Of a DNA stretch of 55,958 nucleotides, positions 25,957 through 33,929 are shown in pieces (within the stretch, counting starts at the first letter, position 1; the number at the start of each line of letters is the position of its first letter). The notes beneath the pieces were generated by a model. It did no database searches, was not told the DNA's origin, and saw only the letters and a program-made list of their open reading frames with translations. The position numbers were made by a program, and so were the translations under genes. This stretch comes from Solidesulfovibrio fructosivorans JJ] (GTDB lineage: Bacteria > Desulfobacterota > Desulfovibrionia > Desulfovibrionales > Desulfovibrionaceae), in assembly GCF_000179555.1 (NCBI RefSeq), contig NZ_AECZ01000025.1, forward strand, positions 39-55,996, in the 5' to 3' direction.

Positions 25957-27311
25957 ACGCGCCGCAGGTGCTTTTCAAAAACCGCCACCTCGGCCGGCCG
26001 GCCACCTTCGACGAATACCGGGCCGGCGGGGGCTACGAAGCGCTTTACGCCACCATCGGCAAGCGCACGCCGCAGGAAGTGCTGGACATCGTCCTGGCCT
26101 CGGATTTGCGCGGCCGGGGCGGGGCGGGATTTCCGGCCGGGCGCAAATGGCAGGGCATCCCGGCCGGCTACGTCGGCCCGCGCTACGTGGTGGTCAACAC
26201 CGACGAGATGGAGCCCGGCACCTTCAAGGACCGCGTGCTGGTCAACGTGGACCCGCATCTGGTCATCGAGGGCATCCTCCTGTGCGCCTACGCCGTTTCG
26301 GCGACGCTCGGCGTCTGCTTCATCCGGCCCTCCTACGAAGCCGACGCGGTGCTGCTCGAGCGCGAAACCCAGGTCGCCCGCGACAAGGGGCTTCTCGGCA
26401 AAAACATCCTGGGCACAGACTTTTCCTTCGACATCCACGTGCACCGAAGCGCCGGCCGCTACATCTGCGGCGAGGCCTCGGCCCAGATCAAGGCCATTTC
26501 GGGCCTGCGCCCCAATCCGAGAAAAGGCGGCCCCCGCACCAGCGTCAAGGGACTCTGGGACTGCCCGACCATCGTCAACAACCTGGAAACCCTGGCCAAC
26601 CTGCCGGGAATCGTCAAAAACGGCCCGGACTGGTTCAAGTCCCTGGCCCGCACGCCGACCGGCGCCGGCACCAAGCTTTTCAGCGTGTCCGGTCGCATCG
26701 CCAAGCCGGATTGCTACGAGCTGCCCATGGGCATTCCGCTGCGGGAAATCCTCTTCGAGCACGCCGGCGGCATGCCGCCAGGGCGCGCCATCAAGGCCGT
26801 CATTCCGGGCGGGGCCTCGACCCCCTTCATGCCCGAAAGGCTGCTCGACCTGCCCATGGACTTCGACGCCATGAAAAAGGCCGGCCAGCGGCTGGGCACG
26901 GCCTCCATCATGGTCTTCGACCAGAACACCTGCCTGGTCGGGGCTACGCTCAACCTGATCGAATTTTTCACCCGCGAGTCCTGCGGTTGGTGCACGCCGT
27001 GCCGCGAAGGCCTGCCCTACGTGCGCCATCTGCTGCGGCTCATCGAGTCCGGCGAGGGTAAGGAAGAGCACATCGGCATGATCCGCGACATGGCCAAGGT
27101 CATGCAGTCGGCCTACTGCGCCTTCGCGCCCGGGGCCGCCGAACCGATCCTGAGCCTTTTGACCCATTTCGAGGCGGAAGTGCGCGAGCACCTGCACCAG
27201 CGCAAATGCCCCTTCGGCAACCCGCCGCCAGCCATGCACGGCAAGGCCTGCGGCACGCGCCCCGTGGCCTTCGGCCCGACCCCCTGCCCGGAGGACCAAT
27301 GCCCGATCTGA
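25947..27311 (+). CDS. nuoF: NADH-quinone oxidoreductase subunit F, altered nucleotide site
   Basis: 454 residues. The FMN/NADH domain has GRGGAGFPAGRKW (55-68) and NTDEMEPGTFKDR (84-96), keeping Glu87 and Glu89. Cluster N3 ligands are Cys346, Cys349 and Cys352 (SCGWCTPC) and Cys391. The usual YICGEETAL-x-x-LEG stretch reads YICGEASAQIKAISG (172-186): the second Glu is Ala177 and the downstream Glu and KPPFP residues are replaced. By my alignment from memory, Ala177 corresponds to E. coli NuoF Glu183, a nucleotide-site position whose neutral substitution lets complex I accept NADPH. The C-terminal tail has four extra Cys (421, 435, 447, 452). The subunit normally oxidises NADH and feeds electrons through N3. 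Overlaps nuoG by 13 bases. Confidence 0.95.
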   Translation: MQVDAPQVLFKNRHLGRPATFDEYRAGGGYEALYATIGKRTPQEVLDIVLASDLRGRGGAGFPAGRKWQGIPAGYVGPRYVVVNTDEMEPGTFKDRVLVNVDPHLVIEGILLCAYAVSATLGVCFIRPSYEADAVLLERETQVARDKGLLGKNILGTDFSFDIHVHRSAGRYICGEASAQIKAISGLRPNPRKGGPRTSVKGLWDCPTIVNNLETLANLPGIVKNGPDWFKSLARTPTGAGTKLFSVSGRIAKPDCYELPMGIPLREILFEHAGGMPPGRAIKAVIPGGASTPFMPERLLDLPMDFDAMKKAGQRLGTASIMVFDQNTCLVGATLNLIEFFTRESCGWCTPCREGLPYVRHLLRLIESGEGKEEHIGMIRDMAKVMQSAYCAFAPGAAEPILSLLTHFEAEVREHLHQRKCPFGNPPPAMHGKACGTRPVAFGPTPCPEDQCPI

Positions 27312-29638
27312 TTATCGACGGACGTCCCGTAACGGTCGCCAAGGGGACAACGGTCATCGAGGCGGCCGAGGCGCTCGGCATCGTCATCCCGCGCTTTTGC
27401 TGGCATCCGGCCCTGGGCGCGGCCGGGGCCTGCCGCATGTGCGCGGTGATGTTCACGGACGGCCCGGTCAAGGGGCTGGAGATGAGCTGCATGACCCCGG
27501 CCGCCGACGGCATGGTGGTGGAGACGTCCCACCCCGAGGCCGTGGCCTTTCGCCGGCATGTCATCGAACTGCTGATGGCCAACCATCCCCACGACTGCCC
27601 GGTGTGCGACGAGGGCGGCCATTGCCTGCTCCAGGACGAGACGATCTCGGGCGGCCACAGCCTGCGCCGCTGGCCGGGGACCAAGCGCACCTACCTGGAC
27701 CAGGACCTGGGGCCGTTCATCCAGCACGAGATGAACCGCTGCATCCACTGCTACCGTTGCGTGCGGCTCTACCAGGAGTATTGCGGCTATCGCGATTTCG
27801 GGCCCATGCAAAACGCCAACCGGGTCTATTTCGGCCGGTTCGAAAACGGGCCGCTCGAAAGCCCCTTTGCCGGCAATCTGGCCGACATCTGCCCGACCGG
27901 CACGCTCACCGACAAGACCGCGCGCTTCACGTCGCGGCGTTGGGACTGCGAACGCGCCCCGTCGGTGTGCCCGCATTGTTCGCTTGGCTGCAACACCGTG
28001 GCCCTGTCGCGCTACCGGGCCGTGGCCCGGATCGAGGCCCGGGAAAACGCGGCGGTGAACGGCTTTTTCATCTGCGACCGGGGACGGTTTTCCCACGGCT
28101 TCGAGTCGAGCCCCGAGCGGCCGCGCGAGGCCAAAATCGACGGCACGGCCGCGTCCGTGGACGACGCCCTTGCCGCCGTGGCCGCGCGGCTTGCGGAAAC
28201 GGCCAAGACCCACGGCCCGGAAAGCGTGGCCGTGGTTGGCTCGGCCCGCTCCACCCTCGAGACGCAGGCCGCGCTGAAGGCCCTGGCCAAGGCCGCCGGC
28301 TGGACCGGACCGGCTTTTTTCGAAAGCCGCTCCTGGCAGGAGGCGATAACCGCGTCGCTGGCCGCCCTGACGCCGACGCGCGCCCTGTCCCTGGCCGATA
28401 TCGGCCGCTGCGACGCGGTGCTTACGCTCGGCGTTTCGCCACTTTTCGACGCGCCCATGCTGGCGCTCGCCCTGCGTCAGGCCACACGAAACGGCGGGGC
28501 GGTCATCGTGGCCGACCCCAGGCCCGTGTCCCTGCCCCTGCCTTTCACGCACCTGCCGGTCGCGCCGCGACAGCTTGCCGCCGTGGCCGCCGTCGTCACC
28601 GCCGCCCCGGGCGAGGTCGCCGCGCAGGCCCAAAAACGCCTGCCGCTCGCGCCTCAGCTGTGGCCGGCCCTGGAACAGGCGGCCAAGGCCCTGGCCTCGG
28701 CCAAGCGCCCGGCCGTGGTCTTCGTCCCGTCCCTGGCCGGAGCCTTGCCGACCGACGACCGTTTTGGCCTTTTCCCGGTTCTTGCCGGCCCGGGCACCGC
28801 CGGCGCGGCCCTGTGCGCCGCCCCGGACGCGCCGGGACTTGCCGATCTGGCCGAGGCCGTCACCGCCGGGCGCGTGAAAAGCCTTGTCGTTGTCGAGGCC
28901 GACCTTGCCGCGCTTTCGTCCCGGCTCTTCGCCGCCCGCGCCGGGTTGGACACCCTTGCCGTGTGCGACTGTCTGCCCACGCCGAGCGTGGCCAAGGCCA
29001 CAATTTTTCTGCCCACGACCACGCTGTTCGAGTCCGGCGGGCTTTTCCTCAACAATGAAGGCCGGCTCCAGCGCGCCGCCCCGGTGCAGCCCGCCGGCGA
29101 TCCCGTTTCCCGCGACGGCGGCGGCAACCATCCGCCCCGGGCCTTCGACCGCAGGCTTCCCGGCACGGACCCGCGCCCGGCGGACCGGCTTTGCCGCGAC
29201 CTCGCCGCCGCGCTGGCCCTGGACCTGCCCGAAAGGCCCTGGCAAAACCTCGCCGGCCTCGGCCCGGAAGGCGAACGCGCGGATTTCGCCGCCCTGGCCG
29301 GCAGGGCAAAAGAAACCGCCCAGCCCTTCCCCGCATCCGAAGGGCTGACAGTGGTCTTTGCCGAGGCCCTGTTCGGCACCGAGGAGCTTGGCCGCTACGC
29401 CCCGCTCACGGCAAAGCTGGCCGCGACCGAGCCGACGCTGACGCTCCATCCCGAGGACGCCGCCTCCCTGGGCTTTGCCGACGGCGAGGCCGTTGCCGTG
29501 GCCGTGCTCGACCGCTTCGTCCACGCCGTGGCCCGCGTCACCCCGGACGTGGCCCGGGGCGTGGCCGTCCTGCCCCGGCTGCCGCAATTCGCCGGTCTGA
29601 CCGCAACCCTGGGTCCCTGCGACCTGCGCCGGAGATAG
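27299..29638 (+). CDS. nuoG: NADH-quinone oxidoreductase subunit G
   Basis: 779 residues, the iron-sulphur-rich subunit linking NuoF to the quinone module. Cysteine sets in order: [2Fe-2S] Cys34, 45, 48 and 64; His-ligated [4Fe-4S] His96, Cys100, 103 and 109; [4Fe-4S] Cys148, 151, 154 and 198; and the N7-type cluster Cys224, 227, 231 and 259 (CPHCSLGC...FICDRGRF), which is absent from many lineages but kept here as in E. coli. The remainder is a molybdopterin-oxidoreductase-like fold without an obvious cofactor site and is Ala-rich, with FLPTTTLFESGGLFLNNEGRLQ conserved. GGAGGA before the ATG at 27299 selects this start; the open frame extends upstream. nuoH follows after 3 bases. Confidence 0.95.
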   Translation: MPDLIIDGRPVTVAKGTTVIEAAEALGIVIPRFCWHPALGAAGACRMCAVMFTDGPVKGLEMSCMTPAADGMVVETSHPEAVAFRRHVIELLMANHPHDCPVCDEGGHCLLQDETISGGHSLRRWPGTKRTYLDQDLGPFIQHEMNRCIHCYRCVRLYQEYCGYRDFGPMQNANRVYFGRFENGPLESPFAGNLADICPTGTLTDKTARFTSRRWDCERAPSVCPHCSLGCNTVALSRYRAVARIEARENAAVNGFFICDRGRFSHGFESSPERPREAKIDGTAASVDDALAAVAARLAETAKTHGPESVAVVGSARSTLETQAALKALAKAAGWTGPAFFESRSWQEAITASLAALTPTRALSLADIGRCDAVLTLGVSPLFDAPMLALALRQATRNGGAVIVADPRPVSLPLPFTHLPVAPRQLAAVAAVVTAAPGEVAAQAQKRLPLAPQLWPALEQAAKALASAKRPAVVFVPSLAGALPTDDRFGLFPVLAGPGTAGAALCAAPDAPGLADLAEAVTAGRVKSLVVVEADLAALSSRLFAARAGLDTLAVCDCLPTPSVAKATIFLPTTTLFESGGLFLNNEGRLQRAAPVQPAGDPVSRDGGGNHPPRAFDRRLPGTDPRPADRLCRDLAAALALDLPERPWQNLAGLGPEGERADFAALAGRAKETAQPFPASEGLTVVFAEALFGTEELGRYAPLTAKLAATEPTLTLHPEDAASLGFADGEAVAVAVLDRFVHAVARVTPDVARGVAVLPRLPQFAGLTATLGPCDLRRR

Positions 29639-29641
29639 GCC

Positions 29642-30634
29642 ATGGTTCATATCCTCGTCGGCGTCCTGGTCATGCTGGTCAAAATGGGCATCGTTTTGGC
29701 CGTGGTCTTTGGACTCGCCGCCTACATGATCCTGCTCGAACGCAAGCTGCTCGGCCGCATGCAGGTGCGCTACGGCCCCAACCGGGTCGGCCTCTTCGGC
29801 CTGCTCCAGCCCATCGCCGACGGCCTCAAGATGCTCCTTAAGGAAGACATCATCCCCGACGGCGTGGACAGGCGCATTTTTCTCGTCGCCCCGGCCATCG
29901 TCGCCGGCACCGCCCTTTTCGCCTTTGCCGTGGTGCCGTTCGGCCCGGATTTCACTGTCTTCGGCGTGACCATCCGGCAGGTGATCGCCGACGCCAATGT
30001 GGGGGTGCTCGTCGTCTTCGGCCTGTCGTCCCTGGCCGTTTACGGCGTGGCCCTTGGCGGCTGGACCTCGGACAACAAGTACAGCCTGCTCGGCGGCCTT
30101 CGCGGCGCGGCCCAGATGATCAGCTACGAGCTGGCCCTGGCCCTTTCCCTGGTCCCGGTGGTCATGCTCTCCCGGTCCTTGAGCCTCTCCGACATCGTGG
30201 CCGCCCAGGCGACGCTCCCCTTCGCCCTCGTCCAGCCCGTGGCCTTTGCCATCTTCGTGGTCGCCGCCCTGGCCGAGACCAACCGCATCCCCTTCGACCT
30301 GCCCGAGGCCGAAAACGAATTGCAAGCCGGCTACCACACCGAATATTCCGGCATGCGCTTCGCGCTTTTCTTTGTCGGCGAATACGTCAACATGATCCTT
30401 TTAGGGTCCGTCACCGCCGTTTTTTTCCTCGGCGGCTGGCACGGACCCTTTTTGCCGCCGATCGTCTGGTTCCTCATCAAGGTTCTGGCCGTGCCGGTCT
30501 TTCTCATCTGGACCCGGGCCTCGCTGCCGCGCCTGCGCTACGACCAGCTCATGGCCGTGGGCTGGAAGTTCCTGGTGCCGCTCGGGCTGGTCAACATCCT
30601 CGTCACCGGCGCGATTCTCGCCGCCGGGATGTAA
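29642..30634 (+). CDS. nuoH: NADH-quinone oxidoreductase subunit H
   Basis: 330 residues with eight or nine membrane helices. The family signatures are intact: ERKLLGRMQVRYGPNRVG (helix 1 and loop), LQPIADGLKMLLKED (the loop that borders the quinone chamber) and ETNRIPFDLPEAENELQAGYHTEYSGMRF (the charged loop with the Glu-rich funnel). This subunit anchors the peripheral arm and couples quinone chemistry to proton pumping. GGAGATAGG lies just upstream of the ATG and partly covers the nuoG stop codon. Confidence 0.97.
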   Translation: MVHILVGVLVMLVKMGIVLAVVFGLAAYMILLERKLLGRMQVRYGPNRVGLFGLLQPIADGLKMLLKEDIIPDGVDRRIFLVAPAIVAGTALFAFAVVPFGPDFTVFGVTIRQVIADANVGVLVVFGLSSLAVYGVALGGWTSDNKYSLLGGLRGAAQMISYELALALSLVPVVMLSRSLSLSDIVAAQATLPFALVQPVAFAIFVVAALAETNRIPFDLPEAENELQAGYHTEYSGMRFALFFVGEYVNMILLGSVTAVFFLGGWHGPFLPPIVWFLIKVLAVPVFLIWTRASLPRLRYDQLMAVGWKFLVPLGLVNILVTGAILAAGM

Positions 30635-30646
30635 GGAGCCGTGTCG

Positions 30647-31210
30647 ATGGAAGATAAAAACGACAAATCGGGCCTTTTGCGCGAGGTCGTCGACGGCGCG
30701 ACCGGGATCATCGGGTCCTACGCCGCGACGCTGACCCATCTCTTTCGCAAGCCCGTCACCGAACAGTACCCGGAATACAAACGGCCCATGCCGGCCCGCA
30801 CGCGCGGCCGCATCATCCTCACCCGCTCCCCGGACGGCAAGGAACGCTGCGTGGCCTGCTACCTCTGCTCCGGCGCCTGCCCGGTCAACTGCATCTCCAT
30901 GCAGTCCGAGGAAGGCCCGGACGGCCGGCGGCGCGCGGCCTGGTTCCGCATCAACTTCGCCCGCTGCATCTACTGCGGCCTGTGCGAGGAGGCCTGCCCG
31001 ACCCTGGCCATCCAGCTCACGCCCGAATTCGCCTTTTCCAAGGATTCCATCGAGGCCTTTGTCTACGAAAAAGAGGACCTGCTCGTGAACCACGGCGGCA
31101 AGGACCCGGATTACGATTTCTACGCCCATGCCGGCGTGGCCGCCGGCAGGCCCAAGGGCGAACACATCGGCGAGGACGAACCCGTGGATGTCAAAAGCAT
31201 TCTGCCGTAG
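30647..31210 (+). CDS. nuoI: NADH-quinone oxidoreductase subunit I
   Basis: 187 residues. An amphipathic N-terminal helix is followed by two ferredoxin-type [4Fe-4S] motifs: Cys68, 71, 74 and 78 (CVACYLCSGACP) and Cys107, 110, 113 and 117 (CIYCGLCEEACP), clusters N6a and N6b, which pass electrons to N2 in the NuoB part of the fusion. I chose ATG 30647 because AAGGAG ends 8 bases upstream; the GTG at 30641 is in frame but only 2 bases from that site. The C-terminal PKGEHIGEDEPVDVKSILP is a short acidic tail. It is 12 bases from nuoH and 9 from nuoJ. Confidence 0.95.
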   Translation: MEDKNDKSGLLREVVDGATGIIGSYAATLTHLFRKPVTEQYPEYKRPMPARTRGRIILTRSPDGKERCVACYLCSGACPVNCISMQSEEGPDGRRRAAWFRINFARCIYCGLCEEACPTLAIQLTPEFAFSKDSIEAFVYEKEDLLVNHGGKDPDYDFYAHAGVAAGRPKGEHIGEDEPVDVKSILP

Positions 31211-31219
31211 GATGAAATC

Positions 31220-31741
31220 ATGACCGCTCTTGGCGCGCTTTTCTACCTTCTCTCCGCCGTGCTGCTCATCGCGGCGGGACTTGCCGCCACGCGGCGCAAT
31301 CCCGTCCATGCCGTGTGCTGCGCCGTGGTGACGTTTATCGCCACGGCCGGCCTGTTCGTGGTCCTCGGCGCGCCGCTGCCCGGCGTGCTGGAGGTGGTGG
31401 TCTACGCCGGGGCCATCATGGTGCTGTTCCTTTTCATCATCATGCTGCTCGGGCTGCCGGTCGGCGTTGGCGCGGTGCCGGCGGCGCGGCTGGTCGTTCC
31501 GGGCGTCATCGCCGCCGCCACCCTTGTGGCGCTTTTCGCCCTGATCGGCGTCGATCCCGTGGGCCGGGTCATGCTGCCGGCGGCCTTGGCCACGCCGGCG
31601 GCCGTGGGCACGGTGCTTTTCGGCACCTACTGGCTGGCGGTGGAGGCCGTTTCCATCATCCTTTTCGCCGCGCTGGCCGCCGTGCTCCTTTTGGGCCGGG
31701 CCAAACGCGAGGCGCGTCAACAGGGAGGCGGCGCCGCATGA
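31220..31741 (+). CDS. nuoJ: NADH-quinone oxidoreductase subunit J
   Basis: 173 residues, five membrane helices. The conserved helix-3 stretch LEVVVYAGAIMVLFLFIIMLLG includes the YAGAIMVLF motif that undergoes a pi-bulge transition in characterised complex I. The first helix and loop (ATRRNPVHAVCCAVVTFIATAGLFVVLGAP) also match. The ATGA overlap with nuoK indicates translational coupling. Confidence 0.96.
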   Translation: MTALGALFYLLSAVLLIAAGLAATRRNPVHAVCCAVVTFIATAGLFVVLGAPLPGVLEVVVYAGAIMVLFLFIIMLLGLPVGVGAVPAARLVVPGVIAAATLVALFALIGVDPVGRVMLPAALATPAAVGTVLFGTYWLAVEAVSIILFAALAAVLLLGRAKREARQQGGGAA

Positions 31742-32046
31742 ACGTGCCCCTGTCCCACGTCCTGGCCGTGGCCAGCCTGCTTTTCGCCATCGGCGCGCTG
31801 TGCGCCGTGGCCCGGCGTTCGATCCTCATGATCCTCGTCGGCGTGGAATTCATGCTCACCGCCGCGTCCGTCGCCTTTGTCGGCGCGTCGCTGGCCTGGG
31901 GAAACCTGGACGGCCAGGCGGCGGTGCTGATCGTCATGGGGCTGGCCGCGGCCGAGGCCGGCCTCGGGCTGGCCCTGCTCGTCCACGGCCGGCGCTCGGG
32001 CGGGACCGCCTCCATTGACGACTACAACCGCCTTGCGGGGGAATGA
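31738..32046 (+). CDS. nuoK: NADH-quinone oxidoreductase subunit K
   Basis: 102 residues with three membrane helices, the normal length. ILMILVGVEFMLTAASVAFVG carries the conserved Glu of helix 2, and AEAGLGLALLVHGRR carries the conserved Glu of helix 3; both belong to the proton path of the membrane arm. The start ATG overlaps the nuoJ stop codon by 4 bases, and the stop codon overlaps the nuoL start in the same manner. Confidence 0.96.
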   Translation: MNVPLSHVLAVASLLFAIGALCAVARRSILMILVGVEFMLTAASVAFVGASLAWGNLDGQAAVLIVMGLAAAEAGLGLALLVHGRRSGGTASIDDYNRLAGE

Positions 32047-33917
32047 TGGCCGAACTTCTTGCGCTCATGCTCCTCTTTCCCCTGGCCGGGGCGCTGTTCC
32101 AGGCCGGCTGGGGCGCGAAATGCGGCCGGCGGGCAAGCAACGTGGCCGCCGCCGTGGCCATCGCCGGAGCCCTGGCCATGGCCGTCGTCGCCATCTGGGG
32201 CCTCGGCGTCGCGCCGCACCGCATACGCTACGGCTCGTGGTTCGCCTTCGACGGCTTTTCCTCGGACTTTTCGCTCCTCTACGACCGCGTGGCCGGGGTC
32301 ATGACCGTCACCGTCACCTTCGTGGCCCTGCTCATCCACCTCTACTCCGCCACCTACATGCGCGAGGACAAATCCTTTGCGCGCTATTTCTGCTACTTGA
32401 ACCTCTTCGTCTTCTTCATGCTGGTCATCGCCCTGGCCGACGACCTGATTTTCCTCTTCATGGGCTGGGAAGGCGTGGGATTCTGCTCGTTCGCGCTCAT
32501 CGGCTTCTGGCACGAGGAGCTGCCCAACGTGGACGCCGGGCGCAAGGCCTTCATCATGACCCGCATCGGCGACCTGGGCTACGTGGCGGCGCTTGGCATC
32601 GTCATCGCGCTTTTCGGCCACGCCTCGCTCTCCGATCTCGCCGCCAGGGCCGAAACCCTTTCGCCGGGCATGGCCGAGGTCATCGGCTTTTGTTTCCTCT
32701 TTGCGGCGCTCGGAAAATCGGCCCAGCTGCCGCTTTCGGCCTGGCTGCCCGACGCCATGGCCGGCCCGACCCCGGTTTCGGCACTGATCCACGCCGCGAC
32801 AATGGTCACGGCCGGCGTGTACCTGCTCATGCGCCTGGACCCGATGCTCGCCTTCGCCCCGGACGTCGGCGCGGCGGCGGCCTTCATCGGCGCGGCCACG
32901 GCCCTTTACGGCGCGATCTGCGCCCTCGGCCAGCGCGACGTCAAACGCATCCTGGCCTATTCGACCATAAGCCAGGTCGGATACATGTTCCTGGCCGCCG
33001 GCTGCGGCGACGTGACAGGCGCGCTTTTCCACCTGCAAAGCCACGCCTTTTTCAAATCCCTGCTTTTCATGTGCTCCGGCGTCATGATCCAGGCCTTTCA
33101 CGAGGAACACGACATCTTCCGCATGGGCGCGCGGCTGCGCAAGAAAATGCCCGGACTGTTCCTCCTGTTCACCTGTGGCGCGGCCGCCCTGGCCGCCTTG
33201 CCGCTCACCTCCGGCTACTTCAGCAAGGGCCGGACCCTGGCCGACGCCCTGGCCCACCCAAACGACATCTTTCTGCTGTCCTTCGTGCTCGGGACCGTGG
33301 CCGCCCTTCTCACCGCCATTTACGTCTTCCGCATGTACTTCGTGGCCTTTTTCGCCGATCCGGCCGATCCGGCGCCCATGAGCGACGATCCGGCCCTTTT
33401 CCGCATGGAACGCCCGCTTTGGCCCCTGGGCGTCCTGGCCCTGGTGTACGGGTTCATCAACCTGCCGGAATTTTTCCACCTAAAACCGCTTCTCGACAGC
33501 TACCTGGCCGGGACCGTCGCCCCCAATCCGCCCGAAGTGGAAAACGCCGAGGTGGTGGTCATGATCCTGGACGCGGTCATCGCCATCGGCGGCCTGCTCA
33601 TCGCCTGGGCCATCTACCGGCCCGCGCGCCGTCACAAGGCCGCGCCGGACGGACGCCTCACGGCCGGACTCGGCCTGGACGGCTTTTACCGGAAATGGCT
33701 GGCCGCGCCGTATGCGCGGGCGGCGGCCTTCCTGTGGCGCGGGGTGGATGAGGATATGTTAAACGGCACGGTCCTGGCCGCGACATCCGGCATCTCCGGC
33801 CTGTCCGACGGCATCCGCCGGCTGGGAGGCGGGCGCATCGCCGTCTCGCTGGTCACCGTTTTCGCCCTGGCCGCCATCATCTTGACCTGGCTCGCGGTGG
33901 GCTGGACACAAGGATAA
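32043..33917 (+). CDS. nuoL: NADH-quinone oxidoreductase subunit L
   Basis: 624 residues, antiporter-like pump with about 16 membrane helices including the long lateral helix near the C-terminus (from about 520). Signatures include FLFMGWEGVGFCSFALIGFW (conserved Glu), GKSAQLPLSAWLPDAMAGPTPVSALIHAATMVTAGVYLL (conserved Lys and the broken helix), QRDVKRILAYSTISQVGYMFLAAG and HAFFKSLLFMCSGV (conserved Lys). Two consecutive ATG codons overlap the nuoK stop. It forms the distal proton channel of complex I. nuoM follows after 12 bases. Confidence 0.97.
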   Translation: MMAELLALMLLFPLAGALFQAGWGAKCGRRASNVAAAVAIAGALAMAVVAIWGLGVAPHRIRYGSWFAFDGFSSDFSLLYDRVAGVMTVTVTFVALLIHLYSATYMREDKSFARYFCYLNLFVFFMLVIALADDLIFLFMGWEGVGFCSFALIGFWHEELPNVDAGRKAFIMTRIGDLGYVAALGIVIALFGHASLSDLAARAETLSPGMAEVIGFCFLFAALGKSAQLPLSAWLPDAMAGPTPVSALIHAATMVTAGVYLLMRLDPMLAFAPDVGAAAAFIGAATALYGAICALGQRDVKRILAYSTISQVGYMFLAAGCGDVTGALFHLQSHAFFKSLLFMCSGVMIQAFHEEHDIFRMGARLRKKMPGLFLLFTCGAAALAALPLTSGYFSKGRTLADALAHPNDIFLLSFVLGTVAALLTAIYVFRMYFVAFFADPADPAPMSDDPALFRMERPLWPLGVLALVYGFINLPEFFHLKPLLDSYLAGTVAPNPPEVENAEVVVMILDAVIAIGGLLIAWAIYRPARRHKAAPDGRLTAGLGLDGFYRKWLAAPYARAAAFLWRGVDEDMLNGTVLAATSGISGLSDGIRRLGGGRIAVSLVTVFALAAIILTWLAVGWTQG

Positions 33918-33929
33918 GGAAACGCAGCC

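Noticed and set aside
27113-30337. 1074-codon minus-strand frame opposite nuoG and nuoH
   Set aside because: Antisense shadow of canonical complex I genes, with biased Gly/His/Gln/Arg composition.
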